Source: an uncultured Anaeroplasmataceae bacterium (lineage in GTDB: Bacteria; Bacillota_I; Bacilli_A; Acholeplasmatales; Anaeroplasmataceae). Taken from it: a stretch of DNA of 64,000 nucleotides. Location: contig CAJTXR010000001.1 in assembly GCA_910584005.1 (NCBI GenBank), positions 1 to 64,000 on the forward strand, written 5' to 3'. This document shows, in pieces, positions 1 through 7,978 of the stretch. A model generated the notes under the pieces. The model worked only from the letters and a program-made list of their open reading frames with translations. It was not told the origin of the DNA and did no database searches. The position numbers and the translations under genes are program-made. The first letter of the stretch is position 1, and every line of letters starts with the position of its first letter.

Positions 1-1
1 A

Positions 2-97
2 ACGGAGTTAGAGTATTTGAAGATTACTAAAAAAAATAGAGAAGAAACCTATATTTTAAATCAAAATAAACTAGATAAAGAAGGAGAAAAAAGATGA
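2..97 (+). CDS. C-terminal end of an unidentified upstream gene
   Basis: From base 2 this frame is open for 31 codons and stops at a TGA that overlaps the surE start in an ATGA arrangement, so the upstream gene and surE look translationally coupled. The visible tail is Lys/Glu/Asn rich (it includes the residues EYLKITKKNREETYILN) and its codon use matches neighbouring genes. It is too short to identify a family. A competing frame from base 1 ends after nine codons (NGVRVFEDY) at base 30 and cannot be excluded as the true gene end. Confidence 0.5.
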   Translation, partial: TELEYLKITKKNREETYILNQNKLDKEGEKR

Positions 98-837
98 ATA
101 TACTTGTTGTAAATGATGATGGAATTGAAGCGAAAGGAATCCATCTGTTAGCAGAAAAATTAAAAGCATACGGTACGGTTTATGTTTGTGCTCCAGATCA
201 AGGAAGAAGTGCTTCTAGTCACTGTATTTTATTACATCATTCTTTATCTTTTGAATATGTAAAGGAAGAAGGCATATTTTGGTATAAAACCAGTGGCATG
301 CCTGCAGATTGTGTGCGATTGGCTTTTGATCTAATCCCTGTGCAATTTGATCTTGTTTTTTCAGGTATTAATAATGGCCTAAACGTAGGAACTGATATCG
401 TGTATTCGGGAACGGTTTCTGCAGCTAGAGAAGCAATGCTAGAAGGATGTCCCGCTATAGCTATTTCAACTGACTTTGATTCTTTTTTGATTGTTGAGGA
501 AGAAATAGATTCTCTTCTTAAATTCGTTTTTGAAAAAAAGCTCTACTCAAAGCATTATGTTTTAAATATCAATTTTCCTACTCATTCTTTTTTAAAATCT
601 AAGGGATACCGTTTTACAAAGCAAGGGAAAAAAATATATTTTTCACGTTTTATTCAAAATGAAGATGGAACATATTTTAATGAAGATAAAGAAATTTATT
701 TAGATCCAGATGAAGATACAGATGTCTGCCTATCAACTCAAGGATTTATTACATTTGTTCCTTTGTCTGTTGAACAAACAAATTTTGATGTTTTAGATGA
801 ATTGATAAAAAGTAATAAATTAGATTTTATGATGTAA
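94..837 (+). CDS. surE: 5'/3'-nucleotidase SurE
   Basis: SurE is a metal-dependent phosphatase that removes phosphate from nucleoside 5'- and 3'-monophosphates in the cytoplasm. The 247-residue length is normal for the family. Family marks are the N-terminal metal motif NDDG with Asp8 and Asp9, Ser39 in the DQGRSASSH segment, and the conserved GINNGLNVG segment with Asn97, followed by YSGTVSAAREA. An AAGGAG site lies just upstream of the ATG, inside the preceding open frame, which its start overlaps. A strong terminator follows, so surE ends its transcription unit. Confidence 0.96.
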   Translation: MNILVVNDDGIEAKGIHLLAEKLKAYGTVYVCAPDQGRSASSHCILLHHSLSFEYVKEEGIFWYKTSGMPADCVRLAFDLIPVQFDLVFSGINNGLNVGTDIVYSGTVSAAREAMLEGCPAIAISTDFDSFLIVEEEIDSLLKFVFEKKLYSKHYVLNINFPTHSFLKSKGYRFTKQGKKIYFSRFIQNEDGTYFNEDKEIYLDPDEDTDVCLSTQGFITFVPLSVEQTNFDVLDELIKSNKLDFMM

Positions 838-886
838 TATAGCAGAAAATTAAGTTTAACTTGCTATTGTCAAAGGAAAGTAAAAA

Positions 887-933
887 GGCTTATCAAGAGT
901 GCTTAAGTAGCACTTTAGATAAGCCTTTTTTTC
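887..933 (+). terminator. Intrinsic terminator after surE
   Basis: A long hairpin with outer arms GGCTTATC and GATAAGCC and inner arms GAGTGCT and AGCACTT is followed by a run of T. It closes the surE transcription unit. Confidence 0.9.
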
Positions 934-1103
934 TATGAACAAATAAAATGAGGAATAATTAAATCCACTCCTTTCTTAAAATCTTAATAGCATTTAAAAA
1001 GAAACATAGCGATTTGGATAGAATTTAAATTTACAACTAGCCCAGAAGTCAAAAGAATCACTTATGTGGGTAAATCACATTGTAGAGTGGATTCAAAGGG
1101 GGA
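934..1103. other. Gene-free stretch with a long-range inverted repeat
   Basis: No gene is supported here. AATCCACTC near 962 and GAGTGGATT near 1084 are perfect complements about 115 nt apart. Between roughly 992 and 1111 one plus frame stays open and ends at TAG (its tail reads YVGKSHCRVDSKGDCK), but it has no usable start codon or ribosome site. It may be the relic of a lost gene. Confidence 0.3.
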
Positions 1104-1132
1104 TTGTAAATAGATAAATTAAATGTTAAAAT
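1104..1132 (+). promoter_or_regulatory. Promoter of the lipoprotein-metalloprotease pair
   Basis: TTGTAA at 1104-1109 and TAAAAT at 1127-1132 are separated by 17 nt. This places the start of transcription about 20 nt before the first gene at 1159. Confidence 0.6.
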
Positions 1133-1158
1133 AAAGTAAAGAAAGGAGATAATTACTG

Positions 1159-2151
1159 ATGAGAAAAAAAATATGTTGTTTGTCTATTTTATTAATTTTT
1201 TTTACTTGTTTATTTTCTTCTTGTAAATCACCTGGATATATGCTTCCTCCAGGCGAAAGAATGGAAGTACAATTTGAAGACAGCTATAATGTTAATAAAG
1301 ATGTGAAATTAAAGATTTCTGTAGGATTTGATAAAAAAGATCAAGAAATGTATTGTCAAACTGGAGATACTAAATTTGAATTGGGGTGTGTACCAAATTC
1401 CAAAAAACTTGACCGAGCTAAAGCAACGATATTCTATACGTTTACAGATTTTATGGATGAAAAATATTACTACACAAAGAAGAAAAAGGAAATTATGTAT
1501 CATTTTAATGAGCAATTTGTCATACCGAAAGAGTTCTTTAGTGAAACCAATTTTTTCCGTGATTCTTATGGGGAGTTTCTAGTTTTCTTAGGTGCTTCTT
1601 ATTTGGATGGAAGTGGTTGGGGAACTATGCTGTATGCTACTTATGTTTATGAAAAGCAAGGGGAATCTTTAGTAATTCAAACGGCGGAAACCTATAGACC
1701 TAGAAATTATAGCCTTAAAGTAGATTTAGAGGATAGTTATAATGTTAATGAAGATGTTACATTAACAATTTCTATAGGAATTCATCAAAGACTTCAAGAA
1801 GTATATGTTCAAGATAAATATTATAAAATGGGATTGGCATATGCACCTAAAAAATACAATGATTTTAGCGAAGACCAAATGACATTACTTATAATTACAG
1901 ATTTTTGGGATGATAAATATTATTATACTATAGAGAATAATGAAATTATATATCATTTTAGTGAACAATTTAAAATAGATAAAGAGGTTTTCAATAATTC
2001 TTCTGGAAAGTTTTGTATTTATCTATGGTCTACAAATTCAAATGGTCTTCATTGCTACTTGGAACGAGAAAGTGCTATTGATTTTACCTATAAAAAACAA
2101 GGTAAATCATTATTCATAAGTTATAATTATGTTATTAATCGGATGATGTAA
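1159..2151 (+). CDS. Lipoprotein with two copies of one domain
   Basis: This predicted surface lipoprotein has a Lys/Arg n-region, a hydrophobic stretch and a lipobox FSSC (Cys at about residue 22). The mature part contains the same domain twice. Copy 1 starts near residue 36 with VQFEDSYNVNKDVKLKISV, copy 2 near residue 190 with VDLEDSYNVNEDVTLTISI; both continue with a KYYYT segment and then YHFSEQF or YHFNEQF. No known family is recognised. AAAGGAGAT precedes the ATG. The stop is two bases from the start of the secreted metalloprotease at 2154, so the two are one operon and may work together at the cell surface (inference). Confidence 0.75.
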   Translation: MRKKICCLSILLIFFTCLFSSCKSPGYMLPPGERMEVQFEDSYNVNKDVKLKISVGFDKKDQEMYCQTGDTKFELGCVPNSKKLDRAKATIFYTFTDFMDEKYYYTKKKKEIMYHFNEQFVIPKEFFSETNFFRDSYGEFLVFLGASYLDGSGWGTMLYATYVYEKQGESLVIQTAETYRPRNYSLKVDLEDSYNVNEDVTLTISIGIHQRLQEVYVQDKYYKMGLAYAPKKYNDFSEDQMTLLIITDFWDDKYYYTIENNEIIYHFSEQFKIDKEVFNNSSGKFCIYLWSTNSNGLHCYLERESAIDFTYKKQGKSLFISYNYVINRMM

Positions 2152-2153
2152 TT

Positions 2154-3998
2154 ATGAAGAAGAAGTTTAAAATATCCATCGTTTTATTATTTTTAATTTT
2201 ATTATTCTTATTTTTCCCTATAAAATCTTTAGCAAAATCAAAAACAAGGGAAGACTCTTTACATTCATTTGTAGAGCAATATAGTGAAGATAATTTAGAA
2301 ATAAATCAGTTAACTATTCCTTTTGATTCTAAAGATGAATTAGAAGATTTAAGTATAAAAGAAGAATTGGTAAGAGAAACTATTTTTAGTTCCAATAATC
2401 AAAATGAATTACTTCCTAGTGAACCTCTAGACTCTTTTGTATGTGGAGAGTTAAGCTGGGGACATGGAGATAAGAAATATCCATTAAAAAACACATTGGT
2501 TAGGATAAAGTATACGAATAGAGCGGGGGTAACTTTTCCTCAGTTTGTTTATACAGATAAGAATGGTTGTTTTTCTACAACTATTAAATTGTCAGAAACT
2601 CATACTGTTTGTCTTCAAATTCATACAGAAGGAAAGAATAGCATAGTTAAAAATAATGTTATTTCTAGTTCTTATTCTGTAAAGACAGAATCAAAAATTT
2701 TAAATCCAAATGAAACAATATCATTTAATTTTTGTATTGATGAAACTAATACTAATTCCCTCATTTGGAAAGCATTTCAAGTTTGCCAAGCATTAAATAT
2801 CGGAGTAAGATATGTAGAAAGCATAACCACACAATATTCTCCATCAGTAACTTGCCTATATCCAAAGGATGGAAGTCAGTATGATTCCTCCTTAGATGTC
2901 ATAGAATTAGAAGAGGAGGATTATCTATATTGGGATGTAATATTACATGAATTTGGACATAAAATTCAGCATTATTATGGAATAACAGATAGTCCAGGAG
3001 GTCATCATTCTATAACTGAGGATTTAATTACAAGATATGGAAAGAATAAGGGAATAAAATTGGCTTGGAGTGAGGGGTGGCCGACCTTTTTCAGTGTATT
3101 AGTAACACAATATTTTGGGGATGAATTAGAAAATATATCAAATGTAAATGATGAGAAATATAATTCAAGTGGGGGTTGGAAAAAATCGCTTGAAAAACCT
3201 TCAGAAACTGTTTTATGTGAAGGAAATGAATTATCCATTGCGGCTGTATTATACGATTTATATGATCCATATTCAGCAAATGAACCATGGGATACTATTT
3301 CTTTTTCTCATAGTGAAATTTTTGCAGCAGTAATTCAGTCTGGAGCCACTACATTTTCAGAATTTTTAAACTATTTTATTAGTAATTATTATAGTGCAAA
3401 TGATGGAGCAGTGGGGAAGATTTTAGCAGAATATGGAATGGCATCAACGGATTTTAGGATTAGTAGTGGTACCTTATCTTCTTTAACACCACCAACTTTT
3501 TGTTGGGAGGCTGGTGGATCAACTTCTTGTGAATATAATGAGTTTCAATTAGTATTTTATAATTCAAATCAAATGATTTCTCTTCTAACAACAGAAAGAC
3601 AAACTGAAACAACATTGACATTATCTAAAGAACTATGGGAAAAAATTTTGGATTTAGAAGCTATAAAGTTTTATGTAGCAGTTATATCCTATCAAACGTC
3701 TAGTCCTATGACAGGACCATATTACTCTAGACAATTGGAAGTACTAAGACCAGAAGATGCACAACACATTCATATTTATACTTATAAATCAATTAATTCT
3801 AGAATCCATCAAGTGACTTGCGGATGTGGTGAATCTTTTGAACAATCTCATAATTTTATTCCAGAGAAATTAGGACAAAGATGTACATATTGTAATTATT
3901 ATGCTAATGCAGAGGTCATTATACCTGGAATAAAGAATAAGGTCAAAAGCACTAATATAGTTATGTATTTAGAAAAAAATTTTATATCCATAAGATAG
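2154..3998 (+). CDS. Secreted HEXXH metalloprotease with C-terminal zinc-ribbon-like segment
   Basis: This is a predicted exported zinc metalloprotease of 614 residues. Residues 1-27 form a signal peptide. A beta-rich segment around residues 95-165, with a VYTDKNGCFSTTI stretch, resembles carboxypeptidase-regulatory or transthyretin-like domains. The catalytic motif HEFGH is at residues 265-269; a downstream TEDLITRYGKN...WSEGWPTFF region probably supplies the third ligand. The C-terminus carries the CxCG...H.F...CxxC pattern common in surface proteins of gut Bacillota. There is no good Shine-Dalgarno site at this start, and the gene is two bases after the lipoprotein, so translation is probably coupled. 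Substrate unknown; the metalloprotease class is fairly sure. Confidence 0.75.
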   Translation: MKKKFKISIVLLFLILLFLFFPIKSLAKSKTREDSLHSFVEQYSEDNLEINQLTIPFDSKDELEDLSIKEELVRETIFSSNNQNELLPSEPLDSFVCGELSWGHGDKKYPLKNTLVRIKYTNRAGVTFPQFVYTDKNGCFSTTIKLSETHTVCLQIHTEGKNSIVKNNVISSSYSVKTESKILNPNETISFNFCIDETNTNSLIWKAFQVCQALNIGVRYVESITTQYSPSVTCLYPKDGSQYDSSLDVIELEEEDYLYWDVILHEFGHKIQHYYGITDSPGGHHSITEDLITRYGKNKGIKLAWSEGWPTFFSVLVTQYFGDELENISNVNDEKYNSSGGWKKSLEKPSETVLCEGNELSIAAVLYDLYDPYSANEPWDTISFSHSEIFAAVIQSGATTFSEFLNYFISNYYSANDGAVGKILAEYGMASTDFRISSGTLSSLTPPTFCWEAGGSTSCEYNEFQLVFYNSNQMISLLTTERQTETTLTLSKELWEKILDLEAIKFYVAVISYQTSSPMTGPYYSRQLEVLRPEDAQHIHIYTYKSINSRIHQVTCGCGESFEQSHNFIPEKLGQRCTYCNYYANAEVIIPGIKNKVKSTNIVMYLEKNFISIR

Positions 3999-4050
3999 AA
4001 AAGATATATTATTTACGAGTTACAAAGAAAATACAAATTATCTAAATAAA

Positions 4051-4100
4051 AAGACCTTGAATGTAGGAGAAGTAGAATAGTCCTAATTCAAGGTCTTTTT
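4051..4100. terminator. Intrinsic terminator between convergent genes
   Basis: Arms AAGACCTTGAAT (4051-4062) and ATTCAAGGTCTT (4086-4097) form a 12-bp stem followed by T residues. The A-rich left flank would make it usable from both strands, serving the metalloprotease and the minus-strand aminotransferase. Confidence 0.85.
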
Positions 4101-4205
4101 CTATTTAGGATTTCTTTTTGATTTGAATTTAGTAATAAATACAATTAAAGCGAAGAATTAGTAAAGATATAAAATGAAATCATCTACTCATTTTTTTAAT
4201 AAAAT

Positions 4206-5348
4206 CTACCCTTTCAATTCTTTTAAAAATAATTCTAAACGATCACAAGCAATTTTTATAGTTTCAAAATCTACACAATAGCTAATTCTAATATAATCAT
4301 CCGCTTCAAAACAGTGTCCTGGAATAATTGCAACTTGATATTCTTTGGCAAACCGAGAACAAAATTCTAGACTAGATAATCCATATTTTTTTATGGATGG
4401 GAATATGTAAAATGCTCCCATAGGAAGTTCTACTTCAAATCCCATAGCTAAGAGTCTTTGATAAATATAATCTCTTCGCATTTTATAGGATTCAACCATA
4501 GAAGAAGAATCATAGGATAAAGCTCTTATCATTGCAGGTTGAATAAAAGTATTTAAAGCAACAATCATATATTGATGAATTTTACATGCTTGAAGGCAAA
4601 ACTCCTTAGGGGCAATCATATATCCACATCGCCATCCTGGCATAGCATAAGATTTAGAATAGGATTGACAGACAATAATTTGATCTTTCATATCGGAATA
4701 TCGCACAAATCCAGGCTTTCTTTGATCATAAATTATTTGTGAATATACATCATCACAGATGACATAAATGGGTTTACCTTTAACTGCTTGGTAGACTGCT
4801 TCATAACTTTCATCTGTAAAAATAGATCCGGTAGGATTGTTTGGAGAAGTTAAAATAATGGCTTTTGTTTTTGGTGTAATTGCCATATTCAATTCCTCTT
4901 GAGTGATTTGAAAATGATGTTTTGTTGTATCAATAGGAACGACAACTCCACCCATAAATTCAATCATTTGCCGATACATCGGATATGCAGGCATTGGAAT
5001 TATAATTTCATCCTTTGGATTAATCATTGTAAATAAACAGGAGGTTAAGGCTTCTGTGGAACCATGGGTAATGATAATTTCATCTGCATCACAAGAAAAA
5101 TGATTTTGTTTTTTTTCAAATTCTGCAATTTTCTTTCTTAGATCAAGATTACCTAGAGTGGGACCATATTTTGTTTTGTGATCCTTTAATGCTTGAATGG
5201 CCTCGTTAGTAATCTCTTCAGGCGTATCAAAATCAGGTTCTCCCAGAGTTAAAATGATGTTGGCTCCTACTGATTTGGCATAGTCATTAAATTGTCTAAT
5301 TTCAGAGGTTTGAACTTTTCTAATATTGTGATTTAATTCTATATTCAT
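4206..5348 (-). CDS. Class I pyridoxal-phosphate aminotransferase
   Basis: This cytoplasmic aminotransferase of fold type I moves amino groups between amino acids and 2-oxo acids. At 380 residues it is full length for the aspartate/aromatic aminotransferase (AspC/PatA-like) family. Visible family residues are the PNNPTG motif (Asn near 171), CDDVY with Asp near 200 and Tyr202, the SYSKSY segment with the cofactor lysine Lys232, and the C-terminal RISYC arginine that grips the substrate carboxylate. The exact substrate cannot be told from sequence. It stands alone on the minus strand, with an AGGAGAAGG-type site before its ATG. Confidence 0.92.
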   Translation of the reverse strand: MNIELNHNIRKVQTSEIRQFNDYAKSVGANIILTLGEPDFDTPEEITNEAIQALKDHKTKYGPTLGNLDLRKKIAEFEKKQNHFSCDADEIIITHGSTEALTSCLFTMINPKDEIIIPMPAYPMYRQMIEFMGGVVVPIDTTKHHFQITQEELNMAITPKTKAIILTSPNNPTGSIFTDESYEAVYQAVKGKPIYVICDDVYSQIIYDQRKPGFVRYSDMKDQIIVCQSYSKSYAMPGWRCGYMIAPKEFCLQACKIHQYMIVALNTFIQPAMIRALSYDSSSMVESYKMRRDYIYQRLLAMGFEVELPMGAFYIFPSIKKYGLSSLEFCSRFAKEYQVAIIPGHCFEADDYIRISYCVDFETIKIACDRLELFLKELKG

Positions 5349-5440
5349 AAACCTTCTCCTTTATTTCATAATTAAATCTATTATATCATAAACCCTATTG
5401 TTTTTTTAGCGAAAAATAAAATTAGTACGTTTTCTTTTTT

Positions 5441-5469
5441 TTGCATTAGGAATAAGGATATGCTATAAT
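5441..5469 (+). promoter_or_regulatory. Promoter with extended -10 for the 800-residue lipoprotein
   Basis: TTGCAT (5441-5446), 17-nt spacer, TATAAT (5464-5469) preceded by TGC, giving an extended -10 element. Transcription would start about 15 nt before the AAGGAAGG ribosome site. Confidence 0.75.
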
Positions 5470-5492
5470 TAAAAAAAGGAAGGAATCAATTT

Positions 5493-7895
5493 ATGAAAAA
5501 ATTAAAATATGTTTTTATTCTTTTACTTTGTTTTTTCTTATTTTCTTGTGATAAAAAAGAAACTGGTTTGACTGCTAAGGATAATTATAAAAATGAACTT
5601 AAGGAATTTGAACAAAAACAAACAGATTCTTTTACAGTACAAATGGATGCCAAATTTCACAATTTAGAAGAAGAAACAGATGATTTAAATTTTAATTTCA
5701 AATTAAAGACAGAATTAATTTCTTATTTAGAGTTTTGGGATAATCTTAATGATCAGCTCATCATTTTTCAATCTGAAAAAGGAAATTTATTTCAGTATGA
5801 ACTAAATCAAGAAAGTACAGCCTTACAAGCAAAAAAAACATATGTTGGACTGAACGAGGGATTTTTGGGATTTCAGTATGCCAAGATCGCTCAAAAATTA
5901 TATGTATTAGATCCTAAAAACCCACAAATTACAGCAACCCAAAAAAACGATATCTTTACATTTAAAGGACCCTTTCAAAATTTCCTTACGAAAGATGAAA
6001 AAGAAGTATTGAATTCCCTTTTTCATAATCTTGAAGAATTAGAATATTTATATACTTCTCCATGTAAAGTAGAAACGAAATTTGATGATAATCAAGCTCT
6101 AGTAGCTTGGCATGTGGATGTAAAAAATGGAAAAAATAAAAAAGTAATGACAATGGATTTATCCTTTGATTTATCCTTTGGTTCCTTTGAAAAGATTAAA
6201 TTGAATGAATATCAATTGACAAATACTTTGCCTGAACAAAAGGAAAATGTAGTCAAAGAACTCTCTAAAAAATTGGAAAGCTTTTTTGAGGATGAGTGGA
6301 AAAGCTATTCCATCAATACACATCTTGAAGTTGCCATGAAAACAAAAGAGGGAGCAATAATAGCAACTGAAAGCACAAATGAAGTGGTTCATATCTCTTT
6401 AAATCCCCTCTATATTGAAGTTACAAATTCAAGTAAAAATGAAAAAGTAGTTATCCAAGAAGAAAAAAAGAAAATATTTCAGTATACGATAGATTTATCA
6501 AGAGAAGGGATACAAGAAGTTGAAAAAGAGTATCTGGGGCCACTCGATTCTTTTGAAAATCCATATTGTGATTTCTTAAAATCAGATTCTCTTTATTTAT
6601 TTCCTTTAAATGCTGATTCTTTGAGAAGTGCATCCAAGGAAACTTCAGATACTTATCAACTGGATTGTGTGTTAGAAGAAATGATTTCTGATGAAGAATT
6701 GAATGAAATCTTTGAAGGAGCAGAACAATACGCAAAAGAAATAAAAAAATCTTATTTTACTTCTCAAGTGATTGTAGGAAATACATATATTCAAGAAGAA
6801 TTTCTAACTGAATTTTTGATTTCTGGAAATGGAGAAATCTATCCTGTCCAAATAAGGATAAAAAATATAATCACTCGAGCAAATTTTGAAAAAGAGAATA
6901 TGAAAGATACAACCAAGTATTATATTCCAGGACCAACAAGTATGGATGAGGTTACAGAACTCACGGAAGTAGATAAAGATATTGTACTAGAATATCATAA
7001 TACATTTTACGCCTTTGAACTGACAGAAGGCTATTATGCAATTACAGCTCCAACGGAGCATGACCTTTATTCCCTTAGCCATGGGCTTGCTTTATACGAT
7101 GCAAATCAACAACAGCTTCCAATGGGAATAGGAATTCAATCCAGTTCTTATTATTTTACTCAAGTTGTATTTCATATTGATGAGCCAGGGACCTATTATC
7201 TTTTTATGGGTGGAGGGGGCTCATATGTCAATTGTCAGGTAACACGTCTTCCTTACCAAAATAGTCATTATAAAGATAATCCTTTAAATATTCAGAATTC
7301 TATAGGCTCAATCGATGGAAGGTTTGATTTTAAGTGCTATTTATATGAAGCAGCAGAAGAATGCATTATAAAATTAACCAATCCAAATGAAACACCATTA
7401 CGAATGTTGGTTTATACAGAAGTTACATATCATCGGTGGGATTATATCATTGTTGAAGATTATACCTATATTCATATGAATGAAGGGGTCAATTATTTTT
7501 ATATTTGTAGTGATCCTGACCAAAAAAATTACGCTTATGAATATGAATTTACGGTAAGTCCACTGGAAATAAACAATGTTTCTTCGCTAGATATTACTGA
7601 ATTACCCGTTCTTACAAACACGTATTCGATTCTTCCATATTTTGCTGGATTAGGCTATACGAAAAATGCTCAATTTATCTTTGAAGTTCAAGAAAAAGGA
7701 AAGTACCGTTTTGATACGAAATTTATAGAAAAAAGTGAATATAGTTCTTTCAATTTTATAGTGAAAGATATGGAAGGTTTACCACTTTATATATATGATG
7801 GGTATGAATTTGATATAGGGAAATACATTATAGAAATAGATATGGATCCAAGATTTTATGGAATTGGGTATGTGAAATATACAAAAGTAGAATAA
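5493..7895 (+). CDS. Large lipoprotein of unknown function (800 residues)
   Basis: A short signal sequence with lipobox FSC (Cys at about residue 19) marks this as a membrane-anchored surface lipoprotein. The N-terminal two thirds is acidic and looks like two related beta-rich segments. From about residue 500 the sequence reads like beta-sandwich domains (GYYAITAPTEHDLYSL; EPGTYYLFMGGGG; GKYRFDTKF), similar in style to pre-peptidase C-terminal or bacterial surface beta domains. No catalytic motif is seen. It has its own promoter and terminator, so it is monocistronic. Function not recognised. Confidence 0.75.
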   Translation: MKKLKYVFILLLCFFLFSCDKKETGLTAKDNYKNELKEFEQKQTDSFTVQMDAKFHNLEEETDDLNFNFKLKTELISYLEFWDNLNDQLIIFQSEKGNLFQYELNQESTALQAKKTYVGLNEGFLGFQYAKIAQKLYVLDPKNPQITATQKNDIFTFKGPFQNFLTKDEKEVLNSLFHNLEELEYLYTSPCKVETKFDDNQALVAWHVDVKNGKNKKVMTMDLSFDLSFGSFEKIKLNEYQLTNTLPEQKENVVKELSKKLESFFEDEWKSYSINTHLEVAMKTKEGAIIATESTNEVVHISLNPLYIEVTNSSKNEKVVIQEEKKKIFQYTIDLSREGIQEVEKEYLGPLDSFENPYCDFLKSDSLYLFPLNADSLRSASKETSDTYQLDCVLEEMISDEELNEIFEGAEQYAKEIKKSYFTSQVIVGNTYIQEEFLTEFLISGNGEIYPVQIRIKNIITRANFEKENMKDTTKYYIPGPTSMDEVTELTEVDKDIVLEYHNTFYAFELTEGYYAITAPTEHDLYSLSHGLALYDANQQQLPMGIGIQSSSYYFTQVVFHIDEPGTYYLFMGGGGSYVNCQVTRLPYQNSHYKDNPLNIQNSIGSIDGRFDFKCYLYEAAEECIIKLTNPNETPLRMLVYTEVTYHRWDYIIVEDYTYIHMNEGVNYFYICSDPDQKNYAYEYEFTVSPLEINNVSSLDITELPVLTNTYSILPYFAGLGYTKNAQFIFEVQEKGKYRFDTKFIEKSEYSSFNFIVKDMEGLPLYIYDGYEFDIGKYIIEIDMDPRFYGIGYVKYTKVE

Positions 7896-7900
7896 AATGA

Positions 7901-7937
7901 AAAATAGAAGCAATTGATTATGCTTCTATTTTTTTTA
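7901..7937 (+). terminator. Intrinsic terminator after the large lipoprotein
   Basis: AAAATAGAAGCA (7901-7912) pairs with TGCTTCTATTTT (7921-7932), followed by more T residues. Confidence 0.9.
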
Positions 7938-7978
7938 TTGATCTTATGGTATAATTAAACCATTATTGGAGGGTTTTT

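Noticed and set aside
1..30. Upstream gene ending at the TAA at base 28
   Set aside because: The alternative frame stays open for 31 codons and overlaps surE in a standard ATGA coupling; the short frame is kept only as a possibility.
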